This document shows, in pieces, positions 51,494-60,944 of a stretch of DNA of 64,000 nucleotides. Made by a program: the position numbers and the translations under genes. Origin of the DNA: UMGS1696 sp964463375. GTDB lineage: Bacteria; Bacillota; Clostridia; Oscillospirales; CAG-272. The notes beneath the pieces were generated by a model that was not told the DNA's origin, ran no database searches, and was given only the letters and a program-made list of their open reading frames with translations. How positions within the stretch are numbered: position 1 is the first letter of the stretch; each line of letters begins with the position of its first letter. The stretch is from positions 1 to 64,000 of the forward strand of contig CAYXBQ010000009.1 in NCBI GenBank assembly GCA_964463375.1, given 5' to 3'.

Positions 51494-52627
51494 ATGGCAG
51501 AGAAACGAGATTATTATGAAGTCCTGGGCGTGGACAAATCGGCAGATGATTCGACCATCAAAAAGGCGTATCGTCAGCTTGCGAAAAAATACCACCCGGA
51601 CATGAACCCCGGAGACGCAGACGCAGAGGCCCACTTCAAGGAAGTGAACGAGGCCTATGACGTGCTGTCCGATCCGGATAAAAAAGCAAAATACGACCAA
51701 TACGGTCACGCAGCCTTTGATCCGGCTTCCGGCGGCGGTGCAGGCTTTGGCGGCTTCGGCGATTTTGGATTCGATATCAACGATATTTTTTCCAGCTTCT
51801 TCGGTGGCGGCGGTGGTTCTGCCAGACGGAACGGGCCGGTGCGCGGCAACAACATTACGGTGCGCCTGACCCTGACCTTTGAAGAAGCGGTGTTCGGCTG
51901 TAAGAAGGAGATCACTTACCAGAAGGTGCAGAAGTGCGCAGACTGCGGCGGCTCCGGTGCGGCTAAGGGAACCTCTCCCAAGACCTGTGACCATTGCCGT
52001 GGTACCGGGTATGTGACCGTGGAGCAGCGTACCATGATGGGGCTCATGCAGACCCGGAAGCAGTGCGACCATTGCGGCGGTACCGGTAAGATCGTGGAGA
52101 CCCCGTGCAGTGGCTGTAAGGGCACAGGCTTTATCAGAGTCAATAAGAAGCTGGAAGTAAACATTCCCGCCGGTATCGACGATGAGCAGCAGATCGGGCT
52201 CCGTGGACAGGGCAGTGACGGCATGAACGGCGGTGGACCGGGTGACCTGAACATCGTGATCTCCGTTCGTCCCCACTCTGTATTCGAACGGGACGGCTAC
52301 GATCTGTACTTAGAAGAACCCATCACCTACGCAGAAGCGACCCTGGGTGCCGAGATCGAGATCCCCACGCTGGAAGGCACACAGAAGTTAGAGATCCCCG
52401 AAGGCACCCAGACCGGCACCGTCTTCACCCTGCGGGATAAGGGCGTGCAGCGGGTCAACAGCCGTGGCAGAGGCAACCTGTATGTGACAGTTGTTGTAGA
52501 AGTACCCAAGGGACTGAACCGGGAACAGAAGGAACTGCTGGAAAAGTTTGCCGAATCCTGCGGAGAAGGAAACTACTCCAAGCGGACCAACTTCTTCAAG
52601 AAATTCTTCAAGAAGGACAAAGAGTGA
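51494..52627 (+). CDS. dnaJ: Chaperone DnaJ (Hsp40)
   Basis: 377 residues from ATG 51494. J domain with HPD (YHPDMNPGDADAE, about 34), Gly/Phe-rich region (about 75-115), four CxxCxGxG zinc repeats (CADCGGSG, CDHCRGTG, CDHCGGTG, CSGCKGTG) and the C-terminal substrate domains. Stimulates DnaK ATPase. The ribosome-binding site is poor, consistent with expression below dnaK. Confidence 0.97.
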   Translation: MAEKRDYYEVLGVDKSADDSTIKKAYRQLAKKYHPDMNPGDADAEAHFKEVNEAYDVLSDPDKKAKYDQYGHAAFDPASGGGAGFGGFGDFGFDINDIFSSFFGGGGGSARRNGPVRGNNITVRLTLTFEEAVFGCKKEITYQKVQKCADCGGSGAAKGTSPKTCDHCRGTGYVTVEQRTMMGLMQTRKQCDHCGGTGKIVETPCSGCKGTGFIRVNKKLEVNIPAGIDDEQQIGLRGQGSDGMNGGGPGDLNIVISVRPHSVFERDGYDLYLEEPITYAEATLGAEIEIPTLEGTQKLEIPEGTQTGTVFTLRDKGVQRVNSRGRGNLYVTVVVEVPKGLNREQKELLEKFAESCGEGNYSKRTNFFKKFFKKDKE

Positions 52628-52658
52628 TCCCCCATAACAAGATCGAGAGGATAGAAAA

Positions 52659-53594
52659 ATGACTGATAACCAGAACTGGATCCAGATCAAGGTGACCTGC
52701 AAGGTGGAAGATCTGGATACCGTGACCAGCGTCATGAGCATGGTAGACAACGGGCTGATGATCGAAGACTACTCCGATGTGGATAAAGAATTGGACGGCG
52801 TGTACGGGGATCTGATCGACGAGACCATCCTGGAAGCCGACCGCACCACGGCTGCTGTGTCCGTGTTCATCCCGGAAATCAAGTCTCCCGCCGAAAGTCT
52901 CCACTTCATCAAAGGCCGTTTGCAGGAATTGCAGATCGAAGCAGAAGTGACCCAGACCGGCGTGAAGGAAGAGGACTGGGCCGACTCCTGGAAGCAGTAT
53001 TACAAGCCCATCCACACCGGTGACAAGCTGGTCATCGTGCCTGTGTGGGAGACCTACGAACCCGAACCCCACGAGATCACCGTGCTGATGGATCCCGGCA
53101 TGGCCTTTGGCACCGGTACCCACGAGACCACCAGATTGTGCGCCGCCCTGCTGGAGCAGTACACCAAGCCCGGTTGTACCATGCTGGACGTAGGCTGCGG
53201 CTCCGGGATTTTGGCGATCTGTGCGGCTAAGCTGGGTGCGGCCCAGTGCTTTGCCTGCGACATCGATCCCCAAGCGGTGAAGGTGGCTGTGGAGAACACC
53301 CAGCTGAACCATACGCCCAATGTGAAGTGCGCCGTGTCTGACCTGCTGAAGCAGACGGAAAAGGTGGAGGGCGGCTACCAGGTGGCTTGTGCCAACATCG
53401 TGGCAGACGTGATCATTCGCTTAGCACCGGACATCGGCGATTACATTGCACCGGATGGCGTGCTGATCGTGTCCGGTATCATCTTAGAGCGGGCAGAGGA
53501 AACGGTGGCGGCTCTGCACAATGCCGGGTTCACGGTGATCGATGATCGGCGGGAGAACGGCTGGTACGCTGCTGCGGTGACCAAACAGCACTGA
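52659..53594 (+). CDS. prmA: Ribosomal protein L11 methyltransferase
   Basis: 311 residues. The N-terminal substrate-recognition domain precedes a class I methyltransferase with MLDVGCGSGILAICAAKLGA (motif I), ACDIDPQAV and the NPF/NPP-like ANIVADVII segment. PMDPGMAFGTGTHETT is present as DPGMAFGTGTHETT. Trimethylates L11. The place after dnaJ is the usual Firmicutes order. GAGAGGA precedes the ATG. Confidence 0.95.
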   Translation: MTDNQNWIQIKVTCKVEDLDTVTSVMSMVDNGLMIEDYSDVDKELDGVYGDLIDETILEADRTTAAVSVFIPEIKSPAESLHFIKGRLQELQIEAEVTQTGVKEEDWADSWKQYYKPIHTGDKLVIVPVWETYEPEPHEITVLMDPGMAFGTGTHETTRLCAALLEQYTKPGCTMLDVGCGSGILAICAAKLGAAQCFACDIDPQAVKVAVENTQLNHTPNVKCAVSDLLKQTEKVEGGYQVACANIVADVIIRLAPDIGDYIAPDGVLIVSGIILERAEETVAALHNAGFTVIDDRRENGWYAAAVTKQH

Positions 53595-53683
53595 AAGACC
53601 CGCAAAACCGATGCTGAAATTGTAACGAAAATGTAAATTATATCAGGATTTCGAAAAATCGAGAAAAAAACCGGAGATAGCAT

Positions 53684-53712
53684 TTGACAAAATCAATTTT
53701 TTAGTGTATAAT
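53684..53712 (+). promoter_or_regulatory. Promoter of rsmE
   Basis: TTGACA (53684-53689), 17 bases, TATAAT (53707-53712). Confidence 0.88.
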
Positions 53713-53759
53713 ATCATGGTATCCTGACAGTGGAGTGTGCTTTTTGGCGGGAGATAGTT

Positions 53760-54503
53760 ATGCCCAGATTTTTTATTGACCCTGCGGCTGTCTTTTGGGA
53801 CGGCGACAAACAGTATGTCCGTATCACCGGAGACGATGCCCATCATATCACCCACGTGCTGCGTACCCGTATGGGCGAGCATTTGGTAGCCTGTGCCAGC
53901 GATGGCGTCGTCTATGAAGGCGAAATGACTGCCGCCGGTGCGGAGGTGCTTTTGCGGGTGACGCAGACCGGTACCGTGGACACCGAACCGCCCTATCGTG
54001 CTGCGGTCTATCAGGCCCTTGTGAAGGGGGACAAGATGGAAACGGTGATCCAGAAGGCGGTGGAGCTGGGTGCGGCTGTGATCGTACCGGTGGCTACCAG
54101 TCGTGCGGTGGTCAAGCTGGATGAAAAAGATGCCAAAAAGAAAGTGGAACGCTGGCAGAAGATCGCCCAGGAGGCAGCCAAGCAGTGCGGTCGTGGGATC
54201 ATCCCGACCGTGGCAATGCCCATGTCCTTCCGGGAGGCTGTAAAACAGGCGGCAGCAGATGCACTTCCCCTGTTCTGCTACGAGGGAGAAGGCACTGTGC
54301 CTCTGCCCACGCTGTATCGCCAACGGGAAGACCCCACTACGGTGTCCCTGTTCGTGGGGCCGGAGGGCGGCTTTTCTGACGAGGAAGCGGCGTTTGCCAG
54401 GGCATGCGGCATGCAGATGTGCGGACTGGGCAGGCGGATCCTGCGTACGGAAACGGCGGCGCTGTTTGTGTTGTCCTGCTTATCGGCGGCGTATGAACTG
54501 TGA
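53760..54503 (+). CDS. rsmE: 16S rRNA (uracil-1498-N3)-methyltransferase
   Basis: 247 residues from ATG 53760 (GGGAG upstream; an earlier start at 53730 is weaker). SPOUT-class fold: N-terminal PUA-like DDAHHITHVLRTRMGE and C-terminal knot with LFVGPEGGFSDEEAAFA and LGRRILRTETAAL. Follows prmA as in many Firmicutes but has its own promoter. Confidence 0.95.
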   Translation: MPRFFIDPAAVFWDGDKQYVRITGDDAHHITHVLRTRMGEHLVACASDGVVYEGEMTAAGAEVLLRVTQTGTVDTEPPYRAAVYQALVKGDKMETVIQKAVELGAAVIVPVATSRAVVKLDEKDAKKKVERWQKIAQEAAKQCGRGIIPTVAMPMSFREAVKQAAADALPLFCYEGEGTVPLPTLYRQREDPTTVSLFVGPEGGFSDEEAAFARACGMQMCGLGRRILRTETAALFVLSCLSAAYEL

Positions 54504-54589
54504 TAGATCTTATCTAAAAAATATCAATTGAAATTGTTCTCACGGGAAAGGAGCAGACCCATCACCCCTATCGATGTGGTCACAAGATA

Positions 54590-55033
54590 ATGGATATGGC
54601 AAAGCATAATTCGATCCTGCAAACGAACCGGGATAACGGTACGAAGCTGTCACGAGAGGAAGCGGTACAGGTGGTATCGCTGCGCATTTTGATCATTTTG
54701 GTGGCAGACATCATCATCGGCAGCCTGCTGGACTTTGTCCGGGGCGATTCTAACCGGGAGTATACGTTTGTATTCGATGTTTGTCCCTGGCTGACTTGGG
54801 TATTCGGTGTACTGTTTGCAGCCGCAGCCGGGTATTTTGTGTGGTCTCTGGTGAAAAAGGTGGATACCCGCAAGCACCCTATGACCCCTGCCATGGTCTT
54901 CGCTCTGTGTTTGTACCTGTTCGCCATCGTGTTGTTGTATCGGTATCTGACCATGGTCATGATCCTGTCCGTGATGGTGATCGCCAGCGTGCTGTTTGCC
55001 GTGTACTACATCTACACGAACCTGTTGTATTGA
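54590..55033 (+). CDS. Small four-helix membrane protein, unknown
   Basis: 147 residues. A polar N-terminal 27 residues is followed by four membrane segments (about 29-47, 63-85, 97-117 and 119-142), with a Cys-Pro-Trp at about 64. No family recognised. The start signal is weak; GAAAGGAG lies more than 35 bases upstream. A good terminator follows. Confidence 0.7.
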   Translation: MDMAKHNSILQTNRDNGTKLSREEAVQVVSLRILIILVADIIIGSLLDFVRGDSNREYTFVFDVCPWLTWVFGVLFAAAAGYFVWSLVKKVDTRKHPMTPAMVFALCLYLFAIVLLYRYLTMVMILSVMVIASVLFAVYYIYTNLLY

Positions 55034-55053
55034 TCTCGAAAATCGCATTTTCT

Positions 55054-55092
55054 AAACACCCTTTGGTATATCCTGCCAAGGGGTGTTTTTTT
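55054..55092 (+). terminator. Rho-independent terminator
   Basis: 13-bp stem 55054-55066 with 55076-55088, then T residues to 55092. Confidence 0.93.
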
Positions 55093-55166
55093 GTCGTTTA
55101 CAAATCACCTTTAAAAATAGGCAATATAACCAAAAAAAGAACAAAAGTCTGTGTGGATTGTGCCAA

Positions 55167-55195
55167 TTGACGAAATGGGGAAAAGGTGATATACT
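55167..55195 (+). promoter_or_regulatory. Promoter of third solute-binding lipoprotein
   Basis: TTGACG (55167-55172), 17 bases, TATACT (55190-55195). Confidence 0.85.
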
Positions 55196-55259
55196 ATAGA
55201 TATTATCGAAGGTCGAGTTCCGCATAGGACGAAATTTGTAAAATGTATAGGAGAGCACC

Positions 55260-56789
55260 ATGAAACACTACAACCGTATATTCATGTGTCTACTGGCGGC
55301 ACTACTGGTGGCACCGACCCTTATGGCATGTTCCGATAACAGCAGCACCAACGAGACTACCGCCCAGAGCAATGTGAGCGATACCAAGACAGAGAAAGTC
55401 ACGGAAACCACAGATCCCTTTGCCGATTTTGACTACGAAGGTCGGGATTTCCGCATTTGGACCAGTATCAACATTGCCGCAAAGTCTTTGGGCAATTCCA
55501 ACTACATGATCGAAGGGCCGGAGGAGCTCACCGGGGATGCCGCCCCTGATGCTGCCTACGAACGGAACAACAAGGTGGCAGAACTGCTGGATGTCAACTT
55601 CCAGTATGCGCAGCTGGATAAATCCTATGATCTCGTCAAAGCGGAGATCCAGAAGTACGTGATGGCTGGCGAAAACGCATATGAGCTGATCATCAACGAT
55701 ATGTACGGTACGGCTTCGCTGACGCTGGAGGGCATGTTCTACAACGTCCTGGAAGGGGAGCATTTTGATTTCTCCCAGCCCTGGTGGTACAGCGATTTCA
55801 TGGAAGACGTATCCATCAACTCCAACTACCAATATATGCTGGGTGGCGACTATTTTATCGACATCCTGCGCTGCTCCCACTGCCTGTTCTACAATAAGAA
55901 TATGTATGGCGACCTGTACGGCGATGAAGACGGGCTGTATGACATCGTGCTGTCCGGCGACTGGACACTGGACAAAATGAACGATATGCTCGAAGAAGCG
56001 TACATCGATCTGAACGGCGACGGCAAGGCAGACATCGATGACCAGTTCGGCTATGTTTCCTTCGAGATCTGGGGTTCGATGATCCCGTTCCTGATCAGCG
56101 CAGACCCCGGATACATTGACCGGGACGAAAAGGGATACCCGTACATCACCATGAACAACGACAATTCCATCCAGCTAATGGACGAGTTGTACGACCTGTA
56201 CTGGGAAGGCAATGGCGCATGGGTGGCCAATGGGATAACGGAAGAACTGGCTGTGACCACCTTCACATCCGGTCGTGCCCTGTTCGTTGGTTACCAGAGA
56301 CTGGGTTCCCTGGAAAATGCCGTGGTGCGAGAAATGGAAGAAGGTCTGGGCGTTGTGCCGTACCCGAAGCTGAATGACCTACAGGAGAACTACGTCACCT
56401 CCACCCATGACACCTGCGAGATCGGCCTGATCCCAGTCACGGTAGCACCGGATGATCTGGACTTTATCAGTGCCGTCGTAGAAGTGCTGTGCCGGGAGAC
56501 TTACAAATCCGTGCTGCCGGTGTACTATGAATCCTCGCTGAAGATGAAGTATACCCGTGACGACACCTCTGCCCAGATGATCGATATCATCCACGACAAC
56601 ATTGGCAACACCTTCCCGCTGGCATACAATCCGTCCGTCAATTCGATCTTCCTGAGCGGTACGTTTAATGAAGACAATATCGGTGTCGGGAAGAAGGACT
56701 TTGCTTCTGCCTATGCCAAGAGAGAAGGAGCAGCACTGAAAGCACTGGACAAGATCATCGAAGATTTTGAAGCAAAACAAGTCAATTAA
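55260..56789 (+). CDS. Extracellular solute-binding lipoprotein, paralogue 3
   Basis: 509 residues with lipoprotein signal and LMAC lipobox (Cys about 24), then a Ser/Thr/Asn-rich linker. Very similar to the protein at 1133-2656 over its whole length, including IEGPEELTG, GLYDIVL, the calcium-binding-like loop DLNGDGKADIDD and the GYP-x-x-TMNN block. The next gene, 12 bases downstream, is a UlaG-like hydrolase, so the imported compound may be a sugar acid or lactone; this is inference. No permease or ATPase adjoins it. GGAGAG precedes the ATG. Confidence 0.86.
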   Translation: MKHYNRIFMCLLAALLVAPTLMACSDNSSTNETTAQSNVSDTKTEKVTETTDPFADFDYEGRDFRIWTSINIAAKSLGNSNYMIEGPEELTGDAAPDAAYERNNKVAELLDVNFQYAQLDKSYDLVKAEIQKYVMAGENAYELIINDMYGTASLTLEGMFYNVLEGEHFDFSQPWWYSDFMEDVSINSNYQYMLGGDYFIDILRCSHCLFYNKNMYGDLYGDEDGLYDIVLSGDWTLDKMNDMLEEAYIDLNGDGKADIDDQFGYVSFEIWGSMIPFLISADPGYIDRDEKGYPYITMNNDNSIQLMDELYDLYWEGNGAWVANGITEELAVTTFTSGRALFVGYQRLGSLENAVVREMEEGLGVVPYPKLNDLQENYVTSTHDTCEIGLIPVTVAPDDLDFISAVVEVLCRETYKSVLPVYYESSLKMKYTRDDTSAQMIDIIHDNIGNTFPLAYNPSVNSIFLSGTFNEDNIGVGKKDFASAYAKREGAALKALDKIIEDFEAKQVN

Positions 56790-56801
56790 AGAGGAATCCA
56801 T

Positions 56802-57629
56802 ATGTCCTATATCACTGCCATGCCTGCCGATACCAAGTCTCTGTTGGGGATCTGGTATCTGGGGCAGGAGTCCATCGTGCTGGATCAAGGCGGCTGCCGT
56901 ATCGCCATCGATCCCTATCTTTCCGATTACGTAGACCAACAGTGCGCCACAGCTGCTGTTCGTTGGCAGCGCAACTATCCCGCCCCTGTGACACCGGCGG
57001 CACTGGCTGGGGATCTGCACTATGTGTTCTGCACCCACAGCCACAGTGACCACACGGATCCCTGGACCATCCCGGTGCTGGCGAAGGAGAACCCCGAATT
57101 GCGCTTTGTGGCGTCCCGTGCCTTTGCGGATACGCTGGTCAAGCTGGGCGTAGCAGAAGGGCAGGTGCTGCCGGTGGATGCGGGAAAGGTGTACAATATG
57201 CCCACGTTCTCCTTTGTGGGGATCCCGGCTGCCCATGAGGAGCTGCACAAGACCGAATTGGGCTACGCCGAGCTGAGTTTCCGGTTCACCTTCCATACCG
57301 GCGCGAGAGATACCGTGGTCTTCCATGGCGGCGACTGCTGTATGTACGAAGGTCTGGTGGAGGCCATTGGACAGGCGGATGTGCTGTGTCTGCCGGTGAA
57401 TGGCCGCAGCTACTTCAAGCGTTGGGAGCACGACATCATCGGCAACCTGACCGCAGAGGAGGCGGTGGTGCTGGCAGAGAGAGTCGGTGGGGAGCTGCTG
57501 ATCCCGCTACACTACGACCTGTACGACAACAACGGTCTGCCTGCCGCCGATTTTGTGAACGCCGTGTGGCATAGCAAGCTGCGGTACCATATGTTCCGAC
57601 CGGGAGAACGGCTGCTGTATACGAAATAA
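56802..57629 (+). CDS. Metallo-beta-lactamase-fold hydrolase, UlaG-like
   Basis: 275 residues. Metal motif HSHSDHTD (His-x-His-x-Asp-His, about 83-90), HGGDCC with the bridging Asp, and C-terminal PLHYD supply a dinuclear site as in UlaG (L-ascorbate-6-phosphate lactonase) and related phosphodiesterases. The sequence LCLPVNGR before a conserved Asn/Glu-rich helix supports the UlaG-like group. Substrate unproven. Transcribed with the binding lipoprotein at 55260. GAGGAA precedes the ATG. Cytosolic. Confidence 0.85.
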   Translation: MSYITAMPADTKSLLGIWYLGQESIVLDQGGCRIAIDPYLSDYVDQQCATAAVRWQRNYPAPVTPAALAGDLHYVFCTHSHSDHTDPWTIPVLAKENPELRFVASRAFADTLVKLGVAEGQVLPVDAGKVYNMPTFSFVGIPAAHEELHKTELGYAELSFRFTFHTGARDTVVFHGGDCCMYEGLVEAIGQADVLCLPVNGRSYFKRWEHDIIGNLTAEEAVVLAERVGGELLIPLHYDLYDNNGLPAADFVNAVWHSKLRYHMFRPGERLLYTK

Positions 57630-57636
57630 ACGAAAA

Positions 57637-57672
57637 AAGAGAGAGCGCAAGCCAATACGTTCTCTCTTTCTT
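57637..57672. terminator. Terminator between convergent genes
   Basis: GAGAGAGCG (57639-57647) pairs with CGTTCTCTC (57658-57666); T-rich to the right and A-rich to the left, so it can end both transcripts. Confidence 0.8.
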
Positions 57673-57675
57673 TTG

Positions 57676-58107
57676 TTACTCCGCAGCCGGGAACAGGCTA
57701 TCCAGATACCATAGATCCATGCCGCCACGCACCGCCAGCCAGCTATACCCATTCAGGTAAAACTCCTCTTCGCCGCAGATGTACAGCGTGGGCATGACCA
57801 TGTCTTCCTTATAGAAGTCGATGGTGTACAGCACCGGATAGGTCTCGGTGAACCGGGCACTTTCTTCCTTTGTTTTGGTACCCCGGATCCCGTCTACCTG
57901 TAGCATCATGTTGTTCAGATCGTCGATCTCCGTCAGGGTCACGGCACAGCCATCGGCGACACGAGTGACTTCGATCGCCGTGATCTCCGGCAGCTGGGTC
58001 TGTGGATCGATCAGCGCGGGCAGCTCGTCTGTCAAGGTGTACGCTCGACAACCGGTGAACAGCAGCGTGATCCCCAAAAGTAGTGCGATGGATAAGCGGC
58101 GCAGCAT
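57676..58107 (-). CDS. Small lipoprotein of unknown function
   Basis: 143 residues. MLRRLSIALLLGITLLFTGC is a lipoprotein signal with Cys20. The mature part has a predicted beta-rich domain (ITAIEVTRVADGCAVTLTEID) ending in a Trp/Tyr/Leu-rich segment. AAGGAGG precedes the ATG on the minus strand and a good promoter lies upstream. No known family recognised. Confidence 0.78.
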   Translation of the reverse strand: MLRRLSIALLLGITLLFTGCRAYTLTDELPALIDPQTQLPEITAIEVTRVADGCAVTLTEIDDLNNMMLQVDGIRGTKTKEESARFTETYPVLYTIDFYKEDMVMPTLYICGEEEFYLNGYSWLAVRGGMDLWYLDSLFPAAE

Positions 58108-58145
58108 CGTGGATCCTCCTTTGCGCTTGTTGATTTGTTGTTTTT

Positions 58146-58174
58146 ATTATACACCGGACAGGGGAGAAATGCAA
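58146..58174 (-). promoter_or_regulatory. Promoter of the small lipoprotein
   Basis: Minus strand TTGCAT (58174-58169), 17 bases, TATAAT (58151-58146). Confidence 0.83.
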
Positions 58175-58335
58175 GAGGTGCGTGGGAAAGTTTACATTTG
58201 GGGATGCCTGCACGTAGCTGAAGTATCGAAAAAATGCAACATTATTTTTGACAAACAGTACATGCTATACAGAGGTTCTTTGATTGTAGGACATTGTAAA
58301 TTTTTTGTGTAAACCGCTCCAAAAGGAGACTTTTG

Positions 58336-58344
58336 TGGTATAAT
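58336..58344 (+). promoter_or_regulatory. Extended -10 promoter of polA
   Basis: TG-G-TATAAT (58336-58344) without a clear -35. The start near 58351 leaves an in-frame ATG at 58353 without room for a ribosome-binding site. Confidence 0.6.
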
Positions 58345-58385
58345 ATATCTGTATGAGTTTTCCCACCAGTGAGGTACATGAAAAA

Positions 58386-60881
58386 ATGAAAAAGCTGCTT
58401 GTCCTGGACGGCAATAGCATTTTGAACCGGGCGTTTTACGGGATTCGCAATCTCTCCACCGCCGCCGGGCTCCCCACCAATGCCGTCTTTGGATTTATGA
58501 ATATTCTCTTTAAGCATATGACTGCGTTGGCTCCCACCCACTTGGCCTGTGCATTCGACACCCCGGCACCCACCTTTCGGAAGGAAATGTTCGATGGCTA
58601 CAAAGCCAACCGCAAGGGCATGCCGGAGGAGCTGGCCCTGCAGCTGCCGTATGCCAAAAAAGCCGCCCATGCCTTAGGATTTCCCGTGCTGGAATATCCC
58701 GGCTGGGAGGCGGACGACGTGCTGGGCACCCTGTCTCGTATGGGGGAGGAAGCGGGCATGGCGGTCTATCTGCTGACCGGAGACCGCGACTCCCTACAGC
58801 TGATCAGCGAGCACACCACCATTGTGCTGATGAAGAACAAAGAAGACGTGCTGTACACCCCCATGCAGTTCCGCACAGACTATGGCATCACTCCGGAGCA
58901 GTTCGTGGATGTGAAGGCCCTGATGGGGGACACCTCGGACAATATCCCCGGCGTGGAAGGCATCGGCGAAAAAACGGCGCTGAAGCTGATCTCCCTGCGA
59001 GGGGATCTGGACAGCCTGTACGCCGATCCGGACTTCGGTGGCGCCACCCGTGCCATCTGCCGCAAGCTCACCGAGGGCAAAGAATCGGCATATCTCTCCC
59101 GTAAGCTGGCTGCCATTCGCCGGGACGTGCCTGTGACCGAGACCATGGACGATCTGGTCAATCCGGGCATCCAGGCAGAGGAAATGCTGGAGCTGTGCAA
59201 CAACTTGGAGTTCACCGGTATGGCAAAAAAGTTCGGGGTCGTGGAAGGACAAAAGGAGCCGCCACGTCTGGAGCTGCCGCCGATCCAGGAGGTCGTTCCC
59301 TCTGCACTGCCGAAACAGCCGCTGGCCGTCGCTATGACCGAGGAGGGCTGGCTCTTCTGCGATGGGGAGAAGCTGTGGAAGGTACGGGGAGAAGCGGAGA
59401 CCGTGTTGCGCCGTCCTTTCATTTGTCACGATCTGAAAACCATCCTGCGCCGTACAGGCTGCCTGTCCCTGCACGAGCACTGCATATACGACACCATGCT
59501 GGCCGCCTACCTGCTGGATCCCGGCAAGGGCAACTATCCGTTGGACGTAGCCGGTTTGCCCTACGGCCTGACCATTGCGGAGGAACCGACGGATGCAGAG
59601 ACCGCCTGGGCTACCTGGCAGCTGTATGTGGCTACGGAACCGAAGCTAAAAGAAGAAAATATGGAGGATCTGTTCCGGGACATCGAGCTTCCGCTGGCGG
59701 CTGTGTTGGCCTCTATGGAGCAGATCGGCTTCAAGATCGATACGGAAGGCGTGTACCGGTATGCCGGGCGGCTGGCGGAGACGGAGAATGGTCTGCTGGA
59801 TGCCATTTGGCTGGCGGCGGGACACGACTTCAACGTGAACTCCCCCAAGCAGCTGGGCGAAGTGCTGTTTGAGGAATTGGAGCTGCCCGCCGGCAAAAAG
59901 ACCAAGACAGGCTATTCCACCGACGCAGAGACCCTGGAACGCCTCCGCCCCTATCACCCCATCATCGACGACATCCTGTCCTACCGGCAGATCGCCAAGC
60001 TGCGGGGGACCTATGGAGAACCGCTGGTACGGCTGGCAGACAAAAACGGCCGCATCCATACCCAGCTGAACCAGACCGGCACCGCCACCGGTCGCCTGTC
60101 CTCCAACGATCCCAATTTGCAGAATATCCCGATTCGGATGGAGCTGGGGCGGGAGCTGCGGAAGTATTTCATCCCGGAGGACGAAGACCATGTACTGATC
60201 GATGCGGACTATTCGCAGATCGAACTGCGACTGCTGTCCCACTTAGCCGGTGACCCGGTGATGCAGGAGGCCTTCCGCAGTGGCGTGGATATACACACCA
60301 AGGTGGCATCCCAGGTGTTCGGTATCCCGGAAGATGCGGTTACACCGGAGCTGCGTCGTCGGGCAAAGGCGGTGAACTTCGGGATCATCTACGGCATTGG
60401 CGACTACTCCCTGTCCCAGGATCTGCACATTTCCCGGAAGCAGGCGGGGCAGTACATCGAAAGCTACCTGGCCACCTACCCCAAGGTCGGCACCTACCTG
60501 AAGGTCACCATCGACGAAGCCAAGACCAATGGCTATACCACCACCATGTTCGGTCGTCGCAGAAGGATCCCGGAGCTGGCTATGAAGAACAAGACCAGAC
60601 AGGCCTTTGGCGAACGTGTGGCCATGAACAGCCCCATCCAGGGCAGTGCAGCGGACATCATCAAGATCGCAATGCTGCGGGTCCACAAGGCGTTGTGCGA
60701 GGCGGGGATCGATGCCCACCTGATCATGCAGGTCCATGACGAACTGATCGTAGAGGCCTCCCGTGGGTGTGCAGAGCAGGCTATGGAGATCCTGGTGCGG
60801 GAAATGGAAAACGCCGCCCAGTTGGCCGTGCCGCTGACCGCAGAAGCCGGTATGGGCGAAAACTGGTACGAAGCAAAATAA
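58386..60881 (+). CDS. polA: DNA polymerase I
   Basis: 831 residues. 5' nuclease domain (about 1-290) with FDGYKANRKGMPEE and MGDTSDNIPGVEGIGEKTA; a 3'-5' exonuclease-like middle (about 310-460) lacking the Asp-x-Glu catalytic motif, so no proofreading; polymerase domain with DADYSQIELRLLSHLAGD (motif A), RRRAKAVNFGIIYGI (O helix) and MQVHDELI (motif C). Works in Okazaki fragment maturation and repair. Start chosen at 58386 with GAGGT about 10 bases upstream. Confidence 0.97.
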   Translation: MKKLLVLDGNSILNRAFYGIRNLSTAAGLPTNAVFGFMNILFKHMTALAPTHLACAFDTPAPTFRKEMFDGYKANRKGMPEELALQLPYAKKAAHALGFPVLEYPGWEADDVLGTLSRMGEEAGMAVYLLTGDRDSLQLISEHTTIVLMKNKEDVLYTPMQFRTDYGITPEQFVDVKALMGDTSDNIPGVEGIGEKTALKLISLRGDLDSLYADPDFGGATRAICRKLTEGKESAYLSRKLAAIRRDVPVTETMDDLVNPGIQAEEMLELCNNLEFTGMAKKFGVVEGQKEPPRLELPPIQEVVPSALPKQPLAVAMTEEGWLFCDGEKLWKVRGEAETVLRRPFICHDLKTILRRTGCLSLHEHCIYDTMLAAYLLDPGKGNYPLDVAGLPYGLTIAEEPTDAETAWATWQLYVATEPKLKEENMEDLFRDIELPLAAVLASMEQIGFKIDTEGVYRYAGRLAETENGLLDAIWLAAGHDFNVNSPKQLGEVLFEELELPAGKKTKTGYSTDAETLERLRPYHPIIDDILSYRQIAKLRGTYGEPLVRLADKNGRIHTQLNQTGTATGRLSSNDPNLQNIPIRMELGRELRKYFIPEDEDHVLIDADYSQIELRLLSHLAGDPVMQEAFRSGVDIHTKVASQVFGIPEDAVTPELRRRAKAVNFGIIYGIGDYSLSQDLHISRKQAGQYIESYLATYPKVGTYLKVTIDEAKTNGYTTTMFGRRRRIPELAMKNKTRQAFGERVAMNSPIQGSAADIIKIAMLRVHKALCEAGIDAHLIMQVHDELIVEASRGCAEQAMEILVREMENAAQLAVPLTAEAGMGENWYEAK

Positions 60882-60895
60882 TACAGATAGCAAAA

Positions 60896-60944
60896 CAGGA
60901 TCCCCTGTGCCTCACAAAAAAGGTACAGCAGATCCTGCTTTTTT
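60896..60944. terminator. Bidirectional terminator after polA
   Basis: CAGGATC/GATCCTG outside and CTGTGCCT/AGGTACAG inside (15 bp in all), followed by T residues that overlap the stop of the minus-strand gene; TTTTG lies on the other side. Confidence 0.88.

Noticed and set aside
58248..58271. TTGACA ... TATACA promoter upstream of polA
   Set aside because: The boxes are only 12 bases apart, too close for sigma-A; the extended -10 at 58336 is better.
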